Both the position numbers and the translations under genes were made by a program. A DNA stretch of 64,000 nucleotides from the NCBI GenBank assembly GCA_030632885.1, contig DAOVTW010000012.1:6023-70022 (forward strand), written 5' to 3'. Shown here in pieces: positions 17,483 through 25,857 of this stretch. Position 1 is the stretch's first letter. Each line of letters opens with the position of its first letter. The notes below the pieces were generated by a model that did not search any database, was not told the DNA's origin, and saw nothing but the letters and a program-made list of their open reading frames with translations. The stretch comes from JAIOSM01 sp023143455 (lineage in GTDB: Bacteria > Desulfobacterota > Desulfobacteria > Desulfobacterales > Desulfobacteraceae).

Positions 17483-18147
17483 AATGACAAATCCTCTCTG
17501 ACTATTTTTCTGGGTCCGCCACCACCAGCCGGTCGCCAGTCTTTTGCTTCCATAATTTCTTCATATCGCTTTTCCATTCCAAGAGCTTTAAGTCTTTCCC
17601 ATATCAAACGCCAGGCACAATCAACATCCGGGTCTATTTCACACATACCATTAGATGTTCCGCCGCAGGGACCATTGAGCAGGTGCTTGGAGCATCTTGC
17701 CACAGGGCAGATACCACCGGTGATTCCCAGCAAACAGTCACCGCAACCTTGGCATCTTTCAGCCCAGATTCCCTGGGAAACCGAGGCGCCCATGAATTTT
17801 GTATTAACGGCAGGAAACACTGGTTTTTCCTTATACCTTTCTGCAATAGTCTGTACACCGCAGCCGCACGCCATGGAAAGAATAGCATCTGCCCTGTCAA
17901 TTTCAGATACGAGCTCTTCAACATATTCAGGATCGCATTGCCTTTCAAGTGTAATCTCTTTAATATCAATCGTCCTGCCCTGTTTTAAACAATTCAGGTT
18001 AAGGGCTGATGCCAGAAGTCCGACCTCTTTTCTTCCACCAGCTGCACATACGGTCACACACTCATTACAGCCCACCAGAAGAATCCGGTCATAGGGTGAA
18101 ATATATTCTATAATTTCCTTTAACGGTTTTTGTTCTGCTGTTATCAT
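17479..18147 (-). CDS. metV: MetV-like methylenetetrahydrofolate reductase partner (Fe-S/zinc binding)
   Basis: 222 residues. Cys clusters: 'GCNECVTVC' near residue 26, 'CGCG' at about 95, and the family-defining C-terminal set 'CQGCGDCLLGITGGICPVARC' followed by 'LLNGPCGG' and 'CEIDPDVDC' (quoted in parts). This is the MetV / 'MTHFR C-terminal' pattern. Encoded 25 bp after mvhD and overlapping metF by 4 bp, it most likely bridges electrons between the HdrA/MvhD proteins and MetF. Confidence 0.88.
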   Translation of the reverse strand: MITAEQKPLKEIIEYISPYDRILLVGCNECVTVCAAGGRKEVGLLASALNLNCLKQGRTIDIKEITLERQCDPEYVEELVSEIDRADAILSMACGCGVQTIAERYKEKPVFPAVNTKFMGASVSQGIWAERCQGCGDCLLGITGGICPVARCSKHLLNGPCGGTSNGMCEIDPDVDCAWRLIWERLKALGMEKRYEEIMEAKDWRPAGGGGPRKIVREDLSL

Positions 18148-18172
18148 ATTCTTTTCTCCGAAGATGTAAACA

Positions 18173-18616
18173 TCAGTCAGCTACCTGCTGATGTTTCTCT
18201 GTGTTGATTATTTTAATGGGACTGGGTCCCAATTGTTTAATTTTTTTTGTAAATTCAAGTGCAGTACTGGCAAATCGTTCGCCCATTCCTGCCGACATGT
18301 TGATCATTTCCAGACGTTCAATTTCCCATCCAAGATCTTTTAGTATATTTTGTACCTGTTCCACCCTGTATTTGGCTCGGGTATTCCCATTTTTAAAGTG
18401 ACAGTCTCCTTCAAGGCATCCGGCTACATAAACACCATCGGCTCCTTTTTCAAAAGCTTTCATAATATGAATGGTATCCACTTTTCCGGTGCATGGTACC
18501 CGAATGATTTTTACATTTGCCGGATAATATATATGCTTACTGCCCGCCATATCAGCGGCGGTATAGGCGCAGTAATGACAGCAGAATGCAACGATTTCCG
18601 GTTCAAAATTTTCCAT
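18173..18616 (-). CDS. mvhD: MvhD-type iron-sulfur electron-transfer subunit
   Basis: 147 residues, the normal size for the MvhD family. Conserved cysteines are 'VAFCCHYCAYTAAD' near the N terminus, 'VPCTGKVD' and 'GCLEGDCHF', which bind a [2Fe-2S] cluster in characterised heterodisulfide reductase complexes. The start overlaps the hdrA stop (TAATG). It is the expected partner of HdrA and passes electrons to or from its flavin. No hydrogenase (MvhA/G) or formate dehydrogenase genes occur nearby, so the electron donor must be another protein. Confidence 0.9.
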   Translation of the reverse strand: MENFEPEIVAFCCHYCAYTAADMAGSKHIYYPANVKIIRVPCTGKVDTIHIMKAFEKGADGVYVAGCLEGDCHFKNGNTRAKYRVEQVQNILKDLGWEIERLEMINMSAGMGERFASTALEFTKKIKQLGPSPIKIINTEKHQQVAD

Positions 18617-21600
18617 TAGTTCAATCCTCCAAACAAGTAATCTAATTTGGCCAGAATCTGATCATCTTCATAGACAAGCAACTGGATGGCCTTGGCCGGA
18701 CAGTCTGCGGCACAAATCCCGCATCCATGGCATTTTGCCGGATCAATCTGTGAATAACCGTCTTCATTAATAAATGGAATACTGTATGGACAGGCACGAA
18801 CACAGACCAGACAGGCAGCGCATTTAGATCCGTCTACTTTGGCAACCGCAGCCCCCAGATTGATTTCTTTTTTACCCAGCAGGGTTTGTGCCCGCCCTGC
18901 CGCTGCATAGGCCTGGGTAATGCTTTCCCTGATTGTTTTTGGGGAATGCGTTGTCCCGGCAATGAAAATCCCTCGGACAGACATGTCAACAGGTCTGAGT
19001 TTTACATGGTCCTCAAGAAAATAATTATCCATTGTTCTTGGCAGATGAAACATCATGGACAAATCTTCCGTGGTTTCATCATCAGCAATCATCCCAGTAC
19101 TCAAAGCAAGACAATCTGTTTCAATTTGAATTTTACTGCCAAGAATTATATCATCTACAAACACAGACACCTGATCATTTTCAACTTTGACTTCGGGTCT
19201 ATTTTCTAATGAGAACCGGGTGAAAACAACGCCTATATTTCTGGCTTCTCGGTAGTAATCTTCCTGAAAACCATAAGTGCGAATATCGCGGTATAAAATA
19301 AAAATCTGTGCATCAGGATTAATGGTTTTAATGCGCAGCGCATTCTTTATGGCCGCCTGGCAACAGACTCTTGAACAATTGGGGTTATCGGGTTCTCTTG
19401 AGCCGACACATTGAATCATGACCACCTGATTCAATGATTTTATTTTATCTGGATCATCTTCAATCACTGCATCCAGTTCAAGCTGTGTTACTATATTGTC
19501 ATGGGTTCCCAGACCATACACATCAGGACGGTTTGGCAAAGCTCCTGTGGCAAAAATGGTAACTCCGTGATTCAGCTGCATATAGTTCATTCTTGGACCG
19601 CTTTGAATGCCTGTTTTAAAACGTCCCGGCATACCGGAATGATCAACGATAATGGTCCTTGTCAATACCTGAATTTTTTCATGGGCTGACACATCATTAA
19701 CTAATTGAGTCATAAATGACCCCACATCATCCCCTTCAATTGTTTTTCTGATTGACTTTGCCAATCCGCCCAAGGAAGAGTCTCTCTCCACAAGATAGAC
19801 TTTAATTCCCTGGTTTGCCAGTTGAAGTGCTGCTGTCATTCCCGTGACACCGCCACCCACTACCAGTGCATTTGGGCTCATGGGCAGCGTATAATCCATG
19901 AGTGATCGACTTTTTCTGACACCGTTGATGCCGATGTGAAGAAGTTTAAAAGCCTTGTCTAATGCTTCTTTGGGTTGTCCTATATGGGGCCATGTGTTTT
20001 GATCCCTTAAGTTGACTATTTCCACCAGATATTTATTTAATCCAGCCCTGCGCAGCAGATCCTGAAATTTAGTCTCATGGGTTCTGGGTGAACAGCCACC
20101 AATCACAACTCGGTTTAGCTTGTTTTCTTTAATGGATGCTTCAATCATAATCATGGATTCACTGCTACAGCCGTACCCAACGGCATGGGAAACAACAACA
20201 TCGGGTCTTGTCCCAGCAAATTCCACCATTTTGTCAACGTCAACCACCCCGCCGATTTCCAATCCGCAGTCACAGATAAAAACACCAATTCTCAGCGCTT
20301 CCATTGAGACATCCCGCTCCGGCATAAACTCGTTTTCAGCCAGAGACACATCCTTTGCTATGGGAAAATCGGATGCTGCCATGCTGGCGGCAGCACTTGC
20401 CTGAACCATTGTTTCAGGAATATCTTTTGGACTTTCGATCACACCGCAGACATACACACCGGGTCTTGAGGTCTGTACCGAGTTAAAATGATCGGTTTTT
20501 GTAAAATTATGGGTATTTAATTCAATGCCAAGCCGGTTGGCGAGCTCAATAGTTGTTTCAGGAACCCTGAACCCGGTTGAAAGCACAACCATATCAAATT
20601 CTTCTGTTTTCTGAAGACCTTCTTCTATAGCGTAGGTAATGGAAAGATCTTTGGTTTTGTTGTTTTCAATAATGGAATGGGGTCGACTTCTAATCATCCT
20701 GACGTTATAATCATTTTTTGCCTGGTTAAAGTAGAGTTCATAATCCTTGCCATAGGTTCGCATATCCATATAGAAAATTGTGGCTTCAATGCTTTCGGCA
20801 AAGCGTTCTTTTGTGACCATAGCTTCTTTCAATGCGTACATACAGCAAACCCCGGAACAATAAGGCACATCCGCCTTATTAATTCCTCTTGATCCGACAC
20901 ATTGAATCCATGCCACTTTTTTAGGGCGTTTTTTATCGGACACCCTTACAAGATCACCCTGGAAAGGACCGGAAGCGGACATAATCCGTTCATACTCCAA
21001 ACCCGTTACAACATTATCAAATTGCCCGCTGCCAAAATTGTCCAATACTGTAGGATCAAAAAGCTGTGCACCAGCACTTAACACAACAGATGCCGCTTCA
21101 ACCGTGGTTTTCTTTTGTGTGTCATGGGGGATAATCGCACCTGCTTTACAGACCTTTTGTAATGCCTTTATATCGATTACTTTTTCCATATCAATGGAAA
21201 AAGCATAGGGTGTTGCCTGGGGATAACGCATGCAGGTCGGTGCCCGAGGATCAAGTCCCGGGGTAAAACGAACTGCTTCGGGGAATTGTTTATAGCATTC
21301 CCCACAGGCTGTACATTTATCCATATCAATATATCTTGGTTCAGTGACAAGTGTGGCCATAAAATTGCCAGCCTCACCTGTTAATTGCTCAAGTTGGGTC
21401 ATGGGTTGAATATCGAGATGAATTTGTCTAGTATTTTCGGATAAATGGGGAGATACCGTACATAAATCACAATTATTGGTTGGAAAAGTTCGATCTAGCT
21501 GGGTCATCAATCCACCAATGGAATATGATTTATCAATAAGTATGACATTTCGGCTGGATTCAGCTAAATCCAACGCCGCACGTATTCCTCCTACACCACC

Positions 21601-21663
21601 ACCGATAACAAGCACGCTTTTGTTATTTGATTTGTTTTGTTGAATATCTTTAAGCTTTTGCAT
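18616..21663 (-). CDS. hdrA: double HdrA-like flavin/iron-sulfur protein
   Basis: 1015 residues, about 1.5 times a normal HdrA. The first half starts with a dinucleotide motif 'VLVIGGGVGGIRAALDLAE', has 'NNCDLCTVSP', an Fe-S-like 'CTACGECYKQFPE' with its fourth Cys displaced, and 'QCVGSRG...CSGVCCMYALKEA' (in parts). A canonical HdrA then begins at about residue 455: N-terminal domain 'GVFICDCGLEIGGVVDV' and 'VVIGGCSPRTHE', second FAD motif 'ALVVGGGVTGMTAALQLA' near 600, 'QCVGSREPDNPNCSRVCC', and two C-terminal [4Fe-4S] motifs 'CAACLVCVRACP' and 'CHGCGICAADCP'. So it carries two flavin modules on one chain. It precedes mvhD with a 1-base overlap. It probably shuttles or bifurcates electrons in a MetF/MetV/MvhD complex; bifurcation is not shown. 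Confidence 0.88.
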   Translation of the reverse strand: MQKLKDIQQNKSNNKSVLVIGGGVGGIRAALDLAESSRNVILIDKSYSIGGLMTQLDRTFPTNNCDLCTVSPHLSENTRQIHLDIQPMTQLEQLTGEAGNFMATLVTEPRYIDMDKCTACGECYKQFPEAVRFTPGLDPRAPTCMRYPQATPYAFSIDMEKVIDIKALQKVCKAGAIIPHDTQKKTTVEAASVVLSAGAQLFDPTVLDNFGSGQFDNVVTGLEYERIMSASGPFQGDLVRVSDKKRPKKVAWIQCVGSRGINKADVPYCSGVCCMYALKEAMVTKERFAESIEATIFYMDMRTYGKDYELYFNQAKNDYNVRMIRSRPHSIIENNKTKDLSITYAIEEGLQKTEEFDMVVLSTGFRVPETTIELANRLGIELNTHNFTKTDHFNSVQTSRPGVYVCGVIESPKDIPETMVQASAAASMAASDFPIAKDVSLAENEFMPERDVSMEALRIGVFICDCGLEIGGVVDVDKMVEFAGTRPDVVVSHAVGYGCSSESMIMIEASIKENKLNRVVIGGCSPRTHETKFQDLLRRAGLNKYLVEIVNLRDQNTWPHIGQPKEALDKAFKLLHIGINGVRKSRSLMDYTLPMSPNALVVGGGVTGMTAALQLANQGIKVYLVERDSSLGGLAKSIRKTIEGDDVGSFMTQLVNDVSAHEKIQVLTRTIIVDHSGMPGRFKTGIQSGPRMNYMQLNHGVTIFATGALPNRPDVYGLGTHDNIVTQLELDAVIEDDPDKIKSLNQVVMIQCVGSREPDNPNCSRVCCQAAIKNALRIKTINPDAQIFILYRDIRTYGFQEDYYREARNIGVVFTRFSLENRPEVKVENDQVSVFVDDIILGSKIQIETDCLALSTGMIADDETTEDLSMMFHLPRTMDNYFLEDHVKLRPVDMSVRGIFIAGTTHSPKTIRESITQAYAAAGRAQTLLGKKEINLGAAVAKVDGSKCAACLVCVRACPYSIPFINEDGYSQIDPAKCHGCGICAADCPAKAIQLLVYEDDQILAKLDYLFGGLN

Positions 21664-21741
21664 TTATAACCTGTTTTTATTTGTGGGTATCCATCACCTG
21701 CAATATTTGTTCACACAGATAATGAAAATGGATAAATCATG

Positions 21742-22614
21742 TTAAAGTCCTGCACAGTCGAGGATTGCCGGTAAACGGTCTTCCCAGCCTGAAGCAGAAA
21801 TCTTTATACCCTGGGCCTCATTTTTGAGTTCTTTGATCATTTCTCCTGAAATGCGTATACATTCAGCTTCCCGGTCTTTAGCTTTCCGAATCCGGCTGAT
21901 CAATGACTCAGACAGCCTTGAGTCAGGGGAGTTAATGGAAATATAACGGGCCATACCCACATTTTTTAACATGAAAACCGTGGCAATCACTGGCACATTT
22001 AATGATTTGAATTTATTTAAGATTTTTGTATAGTAGGTAATATCAAAAACAGGTGGAACCATTATATATTGTGCGCCTGCTTCTACTTTTGCTTTGGCAC
22101 TTACATATTCTTCTTCAAGATGACCATCATCCCGGATGGGCTGAACCTGACACCCTGTGAAAAAATTAGGCTTTCCTTGTAATTCAAAACCAGCAAGGTC
22201 TGTTCCTTTTAAAAGAGAATTAACCATGGCCAGCAAATCCAGTTCATTAAGGTCATCAACTGGTTTTGCATTCTGATGGTCACCCAGGTCAATATTTTCA
22301 CCCTGCACAACCAGAAGATTGTGAATTCCGAGAACATGGGCAGCCAGCATATCGCCCTGTAAGGCCATTCGATTACGGTCCCGCCCATAAATATGAATCA
22401 TGGGTTCCAACCCCTGCTGCCGTATGATCGCACCACCGGCCAGGGCGCTCATGTGCATAACGCCATTATCCATGTCAGGAATCACAACAGCTTCTATTCT
22501 GGATTTAAGATGTCTGGCATTTGTTACAAGATCGGAGATATCAACTCCCTTGGGGGTGCTCATTTCTGCAAGTACGACAAAGTCCCCTTTGGAAAGTTTT
22601 GTTTGAAGCATCAT
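21742..22614 (-). CDS. second MetF-like protein, first gene of the operon
   Basis: 290 residues with the MetF barrel pattern: 'VVLAEMSTPKGVDISDL', 'EAVVIPDMDNGVMHMSALA', 'YGRDRNRMALQGDMLAAHVLGI' and 'LLVVQGENIDLGDH'. The key Glu is kept in 'LAEMSTPKG'. It differs clearly from the downstream metF and from the gene at 27687, and has no adjacent MetV of its own. It lies 78 bp before hdrA. It could be an alternative reductase subunit for another pterin or C1 carrier, or an allosteric partner. The family is sure; the substrate is not. Confidence 0.8.
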   Translation of the reverse strand: MMLQTKLSKGDFVVLAEMSTPKGVDISDLVTNARHLKSRIEAVVIPDMDNGVMHMSALAGGAIIRQQGLEPMIHIYGRDRNRMALQGDMLAAHVLGIHNLLVVQGENIDLGDHQNAKPVDDLNELDLLAMVNSLLKGTDLAGFELQGKPNFFTGCQVQPIRDDGHLEEEYVSAKAKVEAGAQYIMVPPVFDITYYTKILNKFKSLNVPVIATVFMLKNVGMARYISINSPDSRLSESLISRIRKAKDREAECIRISGEMIKELKNEAQGIKISASGWEDRLPAILDCAGL

Positions 22615-23111
22615 TTATTTATCCTTTTTATTGTCCATAAGCTTTGGATTTAACTTTCAGCCGCCGCTTAAATTATCATTAAAAATCCATGGTGATAAAT
22701 AGTAAAAACCATAAAAATATAAAAAATAACACAATCTGTTTTTAAAAACAATTGATAAATCAAAATATTTGCCATAAGATTTGGTAGCATTACTACTTTG
22801 TAATATTTGTTTTCAAAGATTTATCAAGCAGGGTGATATACAGACAGCAAAAATATGGTTGTTATTTTATGAATAATGGTAAATCCTTGTAAGGAAATTT
22901 GATGGAAGAAAATGATAGAAAGATTTTTGATATTAATAAAGAGTCGCATTTTTGCTACTATTTGCGTCGTAAAGATGCGACTCTTTTTGACCTACAGCCT
23001 TATTTATAAAGCTCGTAATTTTATATCTCGTATAATCACAGTATGTTATAAAAATAAAATGAGTATTGGTATAAACATTGCTTTTAGAGTAAGGCAGGGA
23101 GGAAAAATAAT
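22615..23111. other. divergent intergenic region between the hdrA/met operon and the NifX/MinD operon
   Basis: About 500 bp, AT-rich, between two operons transcribed away from each other, so it should hold both promoters. I could not pick a convincing sigma70 pair for either. A weak -24/-12-like sequence (TGGCA...TTGAT on the minus strand, 22759-22774) is present but lacks the conserved GC at -12. The clearest element is the 12-bp inverted repeat listed separately. No gene is seen. Confidence 0.5.
22938..22986 (+). promoter_or_regulatory. perfect 12-bp inverted repeat / hairpin in the operon leader
   Basis: AAAGAGTCGCAT (22938-22949) pairs perfectly with ATGCGACTCTTT (22975-22986) around a 25-nt loop, with a T-run continuing after the second arm. 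It lies about 125 bp before the first NifX-like gene. It could be an attenuator, an intrinsic terminator or an operator; the T-run favours termination. Confidence 0.5.
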
Positions 23112-23681
23112 TTGAAAATTGCATTAACAATTTGGGGAAACAGAATATCACCTGTTTTTGATTCAGCGCGCAAGCTGATTATTGTAGAAGTTCAAAACAA
23201 CAAGGTTGTTAACAGGCAGTATGAACTTCTTAATTCAGAGATGGCTTCTGATTTAAATGAAACCCTTACAAATCTTGGAATTAATGTCTTAATTTGCGGC
23301 GCTATTTCTAAAAGATTTTCAGACATGATTGAAACAAGTAAAATAAAATTAATTTCGTTTATCACAGGTCAAATAGATGTAGTTTTAGAAGCATATATTA
23401 AGAATAAAATTGTCACTGAGTTCCTTATGCCAGGATGCAAAAAAAATATTTTTAGACAAAGAAATGGATGTGGCGGCTTTAAATATAAGAATGCAAAGGA
23501 GGTTAATATGCCAAAATCAGACGGAACAGGTCCACAGGGTCAGGGAGCAGGAACAGGCAGAGGCCAGGGACCTTGCAAGGGAAATGGTCAAGGACAAAGC
23601 AAAGGTCAGGGCCAGGGGCAGGGCAGAGGGCAAGGAAAAGGCAAAGGCAAAGGTCAGGGCGGTGATCAGGGCAAAAGTTAG
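23112..23681 (+). CDS. NifX/NifB-like (dinitrogenase cofactor domain) protein, in frame with a Gly/Gln-rich DUF5320-like tail
   Basis: Starts at a TTG with GGGAGG 9 bases upstream. Residues 1-115 show the NifX-like fold: 'MKIALTIWGNRISPVFDSA', 'INVLICGAISKRFSDMIE' and 'GQIDVVLEAYI', then a Cys/Gly-containing 'MPGCKKNIFRQRNGCGGF'. From residue 133 the frame continues, without a stop, into 'MPKSDGTGPQGQGAGTGRGQ' and a long Gly/Gln/Lys repeat. That second part has its own ATG and a near-perfect ribosome site, so this may be a fusion, two proteins, or both. NifX-like domains bind iron-molybdenum or related metal clusters in nitrogenase assembly; no nitrogenase genes are seen here. Confidence 0.75.
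   Translation: MKIALTIWGNRISPVFDSARKLIIVEVQNNKVVNRQYELLNSEMASDLNETLTNLGINVLICGAISKRFSDMIETSKIKLISFITGQIDVVLEAYIKNKIVTEFLMPGCKKNIFRQRNGCGGFKYKNAKEVNMPKSDGTGPQGQGAGTGRGQGPCKGNGQGQSKGQGQGQGRGQGKGKGKGQGGDQGKS
23508..23681 (+). CDS. DUF5320-like Gly/Gln-rich small protein (in-frame internal start)
   Basis: An ATG at 23508 follows AAAGGAGG (23495-23502) with 5-base spacing, a stronger start signal than that of the host reading frame. The product, 57 residues, begins 'MPKSDGTGPQGQGAGTGRG', the typical opening of DUF5320 proteins, which are usually separate genes next to NifX-like ones. The rest is low-complexity Gly/Gln/Lys with one Cys. It is in frame with the NifX-like gene upstream, with no stop between them. 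Confidence 0.55.
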   Translation: MPKSDGTGPQGQGAGTGRGQGPCKGNGQGQSKGQGQGQGRGQGKGKGKGQGGDQGKS

Positions 23682-23730
23682 AAACGTTAAAGTTGAAGTA
23701 TGTTTTTAATATATAAAGAAGGATAAATAG

Positions 23731-24132
23731 ATGGTTAAGATATTAATAGCAACTCCTGACAAAGATTCTTTGTTAGAATTTTCAACAGGTTTGCAAAAAA
23801 GTGATGTTGAAATTACTTGGGTTATGAAATGTGAAGATGTCCTTTTACAAATAGAAAATAACAAGTTTGATTTATTGTTTGTAGACGAGATGCTATCAGA
23901 CATGAAAGGGATCGAATGTTTGAACAAGGTTGTTTTTGAAAACCCATTTCTCAATACTGCAGCAATAAGTAACCTTTCTTCAAAAGATTTCCATGAAGAA
24001 ACAGAGGGATTAGGTGTTCTGATGCAGATTCCCGTTAAACCATGCTCAGAAGATGGTCAAAAATTATTTGATTATTTAAATAACATAATAAAAATGACAA
24101 ATCCTGATTTAAATAAGAGGACAAATTTATGA
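23731..24132 (+). CDS. receiver-like protein (divergent response regulator)
   Basis: 133 residues, receiver fold only. The presumed phospho-Asp is in 'LLFVDEMLSDMKG' and the Lys in 'IPVKPCSE'. The N-terminal acidic pair is altered ('LIATPDKDS') and the usual Ser/Thr position reads 'AAISNL'. So it may be phosphorylated, but switching is uncertain. It overlaps the first MinD gene by 4 bp and must be part of that operon. Confidence 0.7.
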   Translation: MVKILIATPDKDSLLEFSTGLQKSDVEITWVMKCEDVLLQIENNKFDLLFVDEMLSDMKGIECLNKVVFENPFLNTAAISNLSSKDFHEETEGLGVLMQIPVKPCSEDGQKLFDYLNNIIKMTNPDLNKRTNL

Positions 24133-24980
24133 TTATAAGTGTTGCAAGCGGAAAGGGTGGTACAGGGAAGACAACTGTTGCCACAAATTTATCTGCTTCT
24201 CTTGGAAAGGGCGTGAAGATTCTTGACTGTGATGTAGAAGAACCTAATTCACATCTTTTTTTAAACCCAAAGATAGTTCAAACAGAAAAAATATTTACTC
24301 CGATTCCTGTAATTGATGAAGATAAATGTACTTATTGTAATAAATGCGTTGAAATATGCAGATTTAAGTCAATTGTTATTATAGGCAAAACTGTTTTGAC
24401 TTTTCCAGAGTTGTGTCATAGCTGTGGTGGTTGTATGGTTATATGTCCTGAGAATGCAATAACAGAAAAAGGTCGTGAGCTAGGAGTAATCGAGATTGGA
24501 AAATCAGGTAATATTGATTTTATACATGGTAAATCGCGAATTGGTGAAGCAATGGTTCCTCCATTAATTGAGAAAGTTCGCTCATATATAGATCCTGATA
24601 TCATAAACATTATTGATGCGCCACCCGGGACATCATGTCCTGTGATTGCTGCAATGAAGAATACTGATTTTGTTTTAATGGTAACAGAACCTACTCCTTT
24701 TGGGTTGCATGATTTAAGACTTGGAGTAGAAGCAGTTAAACTTCTTGGGATTCCCTGTGGTTTAGTAATTAATCGTTCTGATATCGGAGATAATGAAATT
24801 AGATTATATGCTGAAAAAGAAAATCTTCCTATCCTTCTTGAAATCCCTTTTGATCGTAAAATAGCAGAAGTCTATTCAAAGGGTGATTTGGTTGTTGAAA
24901 AAATGCCGGAATATAAGGAAAAGTTTCTTGGGTTATACAGGGGAATTGAAAATATTGTTAATAAAGGACAAAATAAATGA
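24129..24980 (+). CDS. MinD/Mrp-type ATPase with inserted 2x[4Fe-4S] ferredoxin domain (first copy)
   Basis: 283 residues. Deviant Walker A 'ASGKGGTGKTTVATNL', then at about 58-110 two ferredoxin motifs 'CTYCNKCVEICRF' and 'CHSCGGCMVICPENA', then 'IDAPPGTSCPVIAAM' (Walker B/switch) and 'LVINRSD'. This is the ParA/MinD ATPase with a Fd insert found beside NifX-like genes in anaerobes, thought to handle Fe-S clusters or metallo-cofactors. It overlaps the receiver gene and the second copy by 4 bp each, so the three are translationally coupled. Confidence 0.88.
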   Translation: MIISVASGKGGTGKTTVATNLSASLGKGVKILDCDVEEPNSHLFLNPKIVQTEKIFTPIPVIDEDKCTYCNKCVEICRFKSIVIIGKTVLTFPELCHSCGGCMVICPENAITEKGRELGVIEIGKSGNIDFIHGKSRIGEAMVPPLIEKVRSYIDPDIINIIDAPPGTSCPVIAAMKNTDFVLMVTEPTPFGLHDLRLGVEAVKLLGIPCGLVINRSDIGDNEIRLYAEKENLPILLEIPFDRKIAEVYSKGDLVVEKMPEYKEKFLGLYRGIENIVNKGQNK

Positions 24981-25840
24981 AAGAATTTGTTATATTAAGC
25001 GGAAAAGGTGGTACAGGTAAAACCAGCCTTACAGCAGCATTCGCATCTATTTCGAAAAACAGTATCCTTTGCGATGCAGATGTTGATGCAGCAGATCTTC
25101 ATCTTTTAATGTCCCCTGATATTAAACTTGAAACAGATTTTAAAGGCGGAGGGATTGCAAGTATTGATCCTGATAAATGCTCAGAGTGTGGTCAATGCAT
25201 TGAGTTGTGCAGATTCAAAGCCATAAGTGATGATTTTGTTGTTGATAAAATTGATTGCGAAGGTTGTGGAGTTTGTGTTGATTTATGCCCTGAACAGGCA
25301 ATTGATTTTCCTATTCAAACTTGCGGGCAATGGTATATCTCTGATACAAGATTTGGTCCAATGGTGCATGCTAAATTGGGTATTGCACAGGAAAATTCCG
25401 GTAAACTTGTTGCCCTTGTTAGGCAGGAAGCAAGAAAACTTGCCCAGAAGAAAAATATTGATTTACTTTTAACAGACGGACCTCCCGGGATTGGATGTCC
25501 GGTTATTGCATCCATTGGCGGAGCTAATGCTTTGATTGTTGTTACAGAACCAACAGTATCTGGTATCCATGACATGACAAGGGCACTGGAACTTGCTGAA
25601 TTTTTTAAAGTTCCTGCCATGGTTATTGTAAACAAATATGATTTAAATCCTGAACAGGCAGATGCAATTGAAGTGTCAGTTAAAAAAAGAGGTTTAACCT
25701 TTTTAGGTAGAATACCTTTTGATTTAGCAGTCACAAAATCAATGATTCAGGGGAAGACTATTTTTGAATATGATGAAGGTTCAGATGCCAGCCAGAAAGT
25801 AAAAGAGATTTGGGAAAAAATAATAAATAGTAATTATTAG
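24977..25840 (+). CDS. MinD/Mrp-type ATPase with inserted 2x[4Fe-4S] ferredoxin domain (second copy)
   Basis: 287 residues, paralogous to the previous gene. Walker A 'LSGKGGTGKTSLTAAF', ferredoxin motifs 'CSECGQCIELCRF' and 'CEGCGVCVDLCPEQA', and 'TDGPPGIGCPVIASI'. The pair of copies with 4-bp overlap suggests a heterodimer, as usual for this family in Desulfobacterota and methanogens. Its likely role is ATP-dependent loading or transfer of a metal/Fe-S cofactor with the NifX-like proteins; the true client is unknown. Confidence 0.88.
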   Translation: MKEFVILSGKGGTGKTSLTAAFASISKNSILCDADVDAADLHLLMSPDIKLETDFKGGGIASIDPDKCSECGQCIELCRFKAISDDFVVDKIDCEGCGVCVDLCPEQAIDFPIQTCGQWYISDTRFGPMVHAKLGIAQENSGKLVALVRQEARKLAQKKNIDLLLTDGPPGIGCPVIASIGGANALIVVTEPTVSGIHDMTRALELAEFFKVPAMVIVNKYDLNPEQADAIEVSVKKRGLTFLGRIPFDLAVTKSMIQGKTIFEYDEGSDASQKVKEIWEKIINSNY

Positions 25841-25857
25841 AAAAGGAGAGAAACAGT

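Noticed and set aside
22759..22774. A sigma54-like TGGCA...TTGAT sequence upstream of the second MetF-like gene
   Set aside because: The -12 GC is missing, AT-rich DNA gives such matches by chance, and no sigma54 activator gene is nearby.
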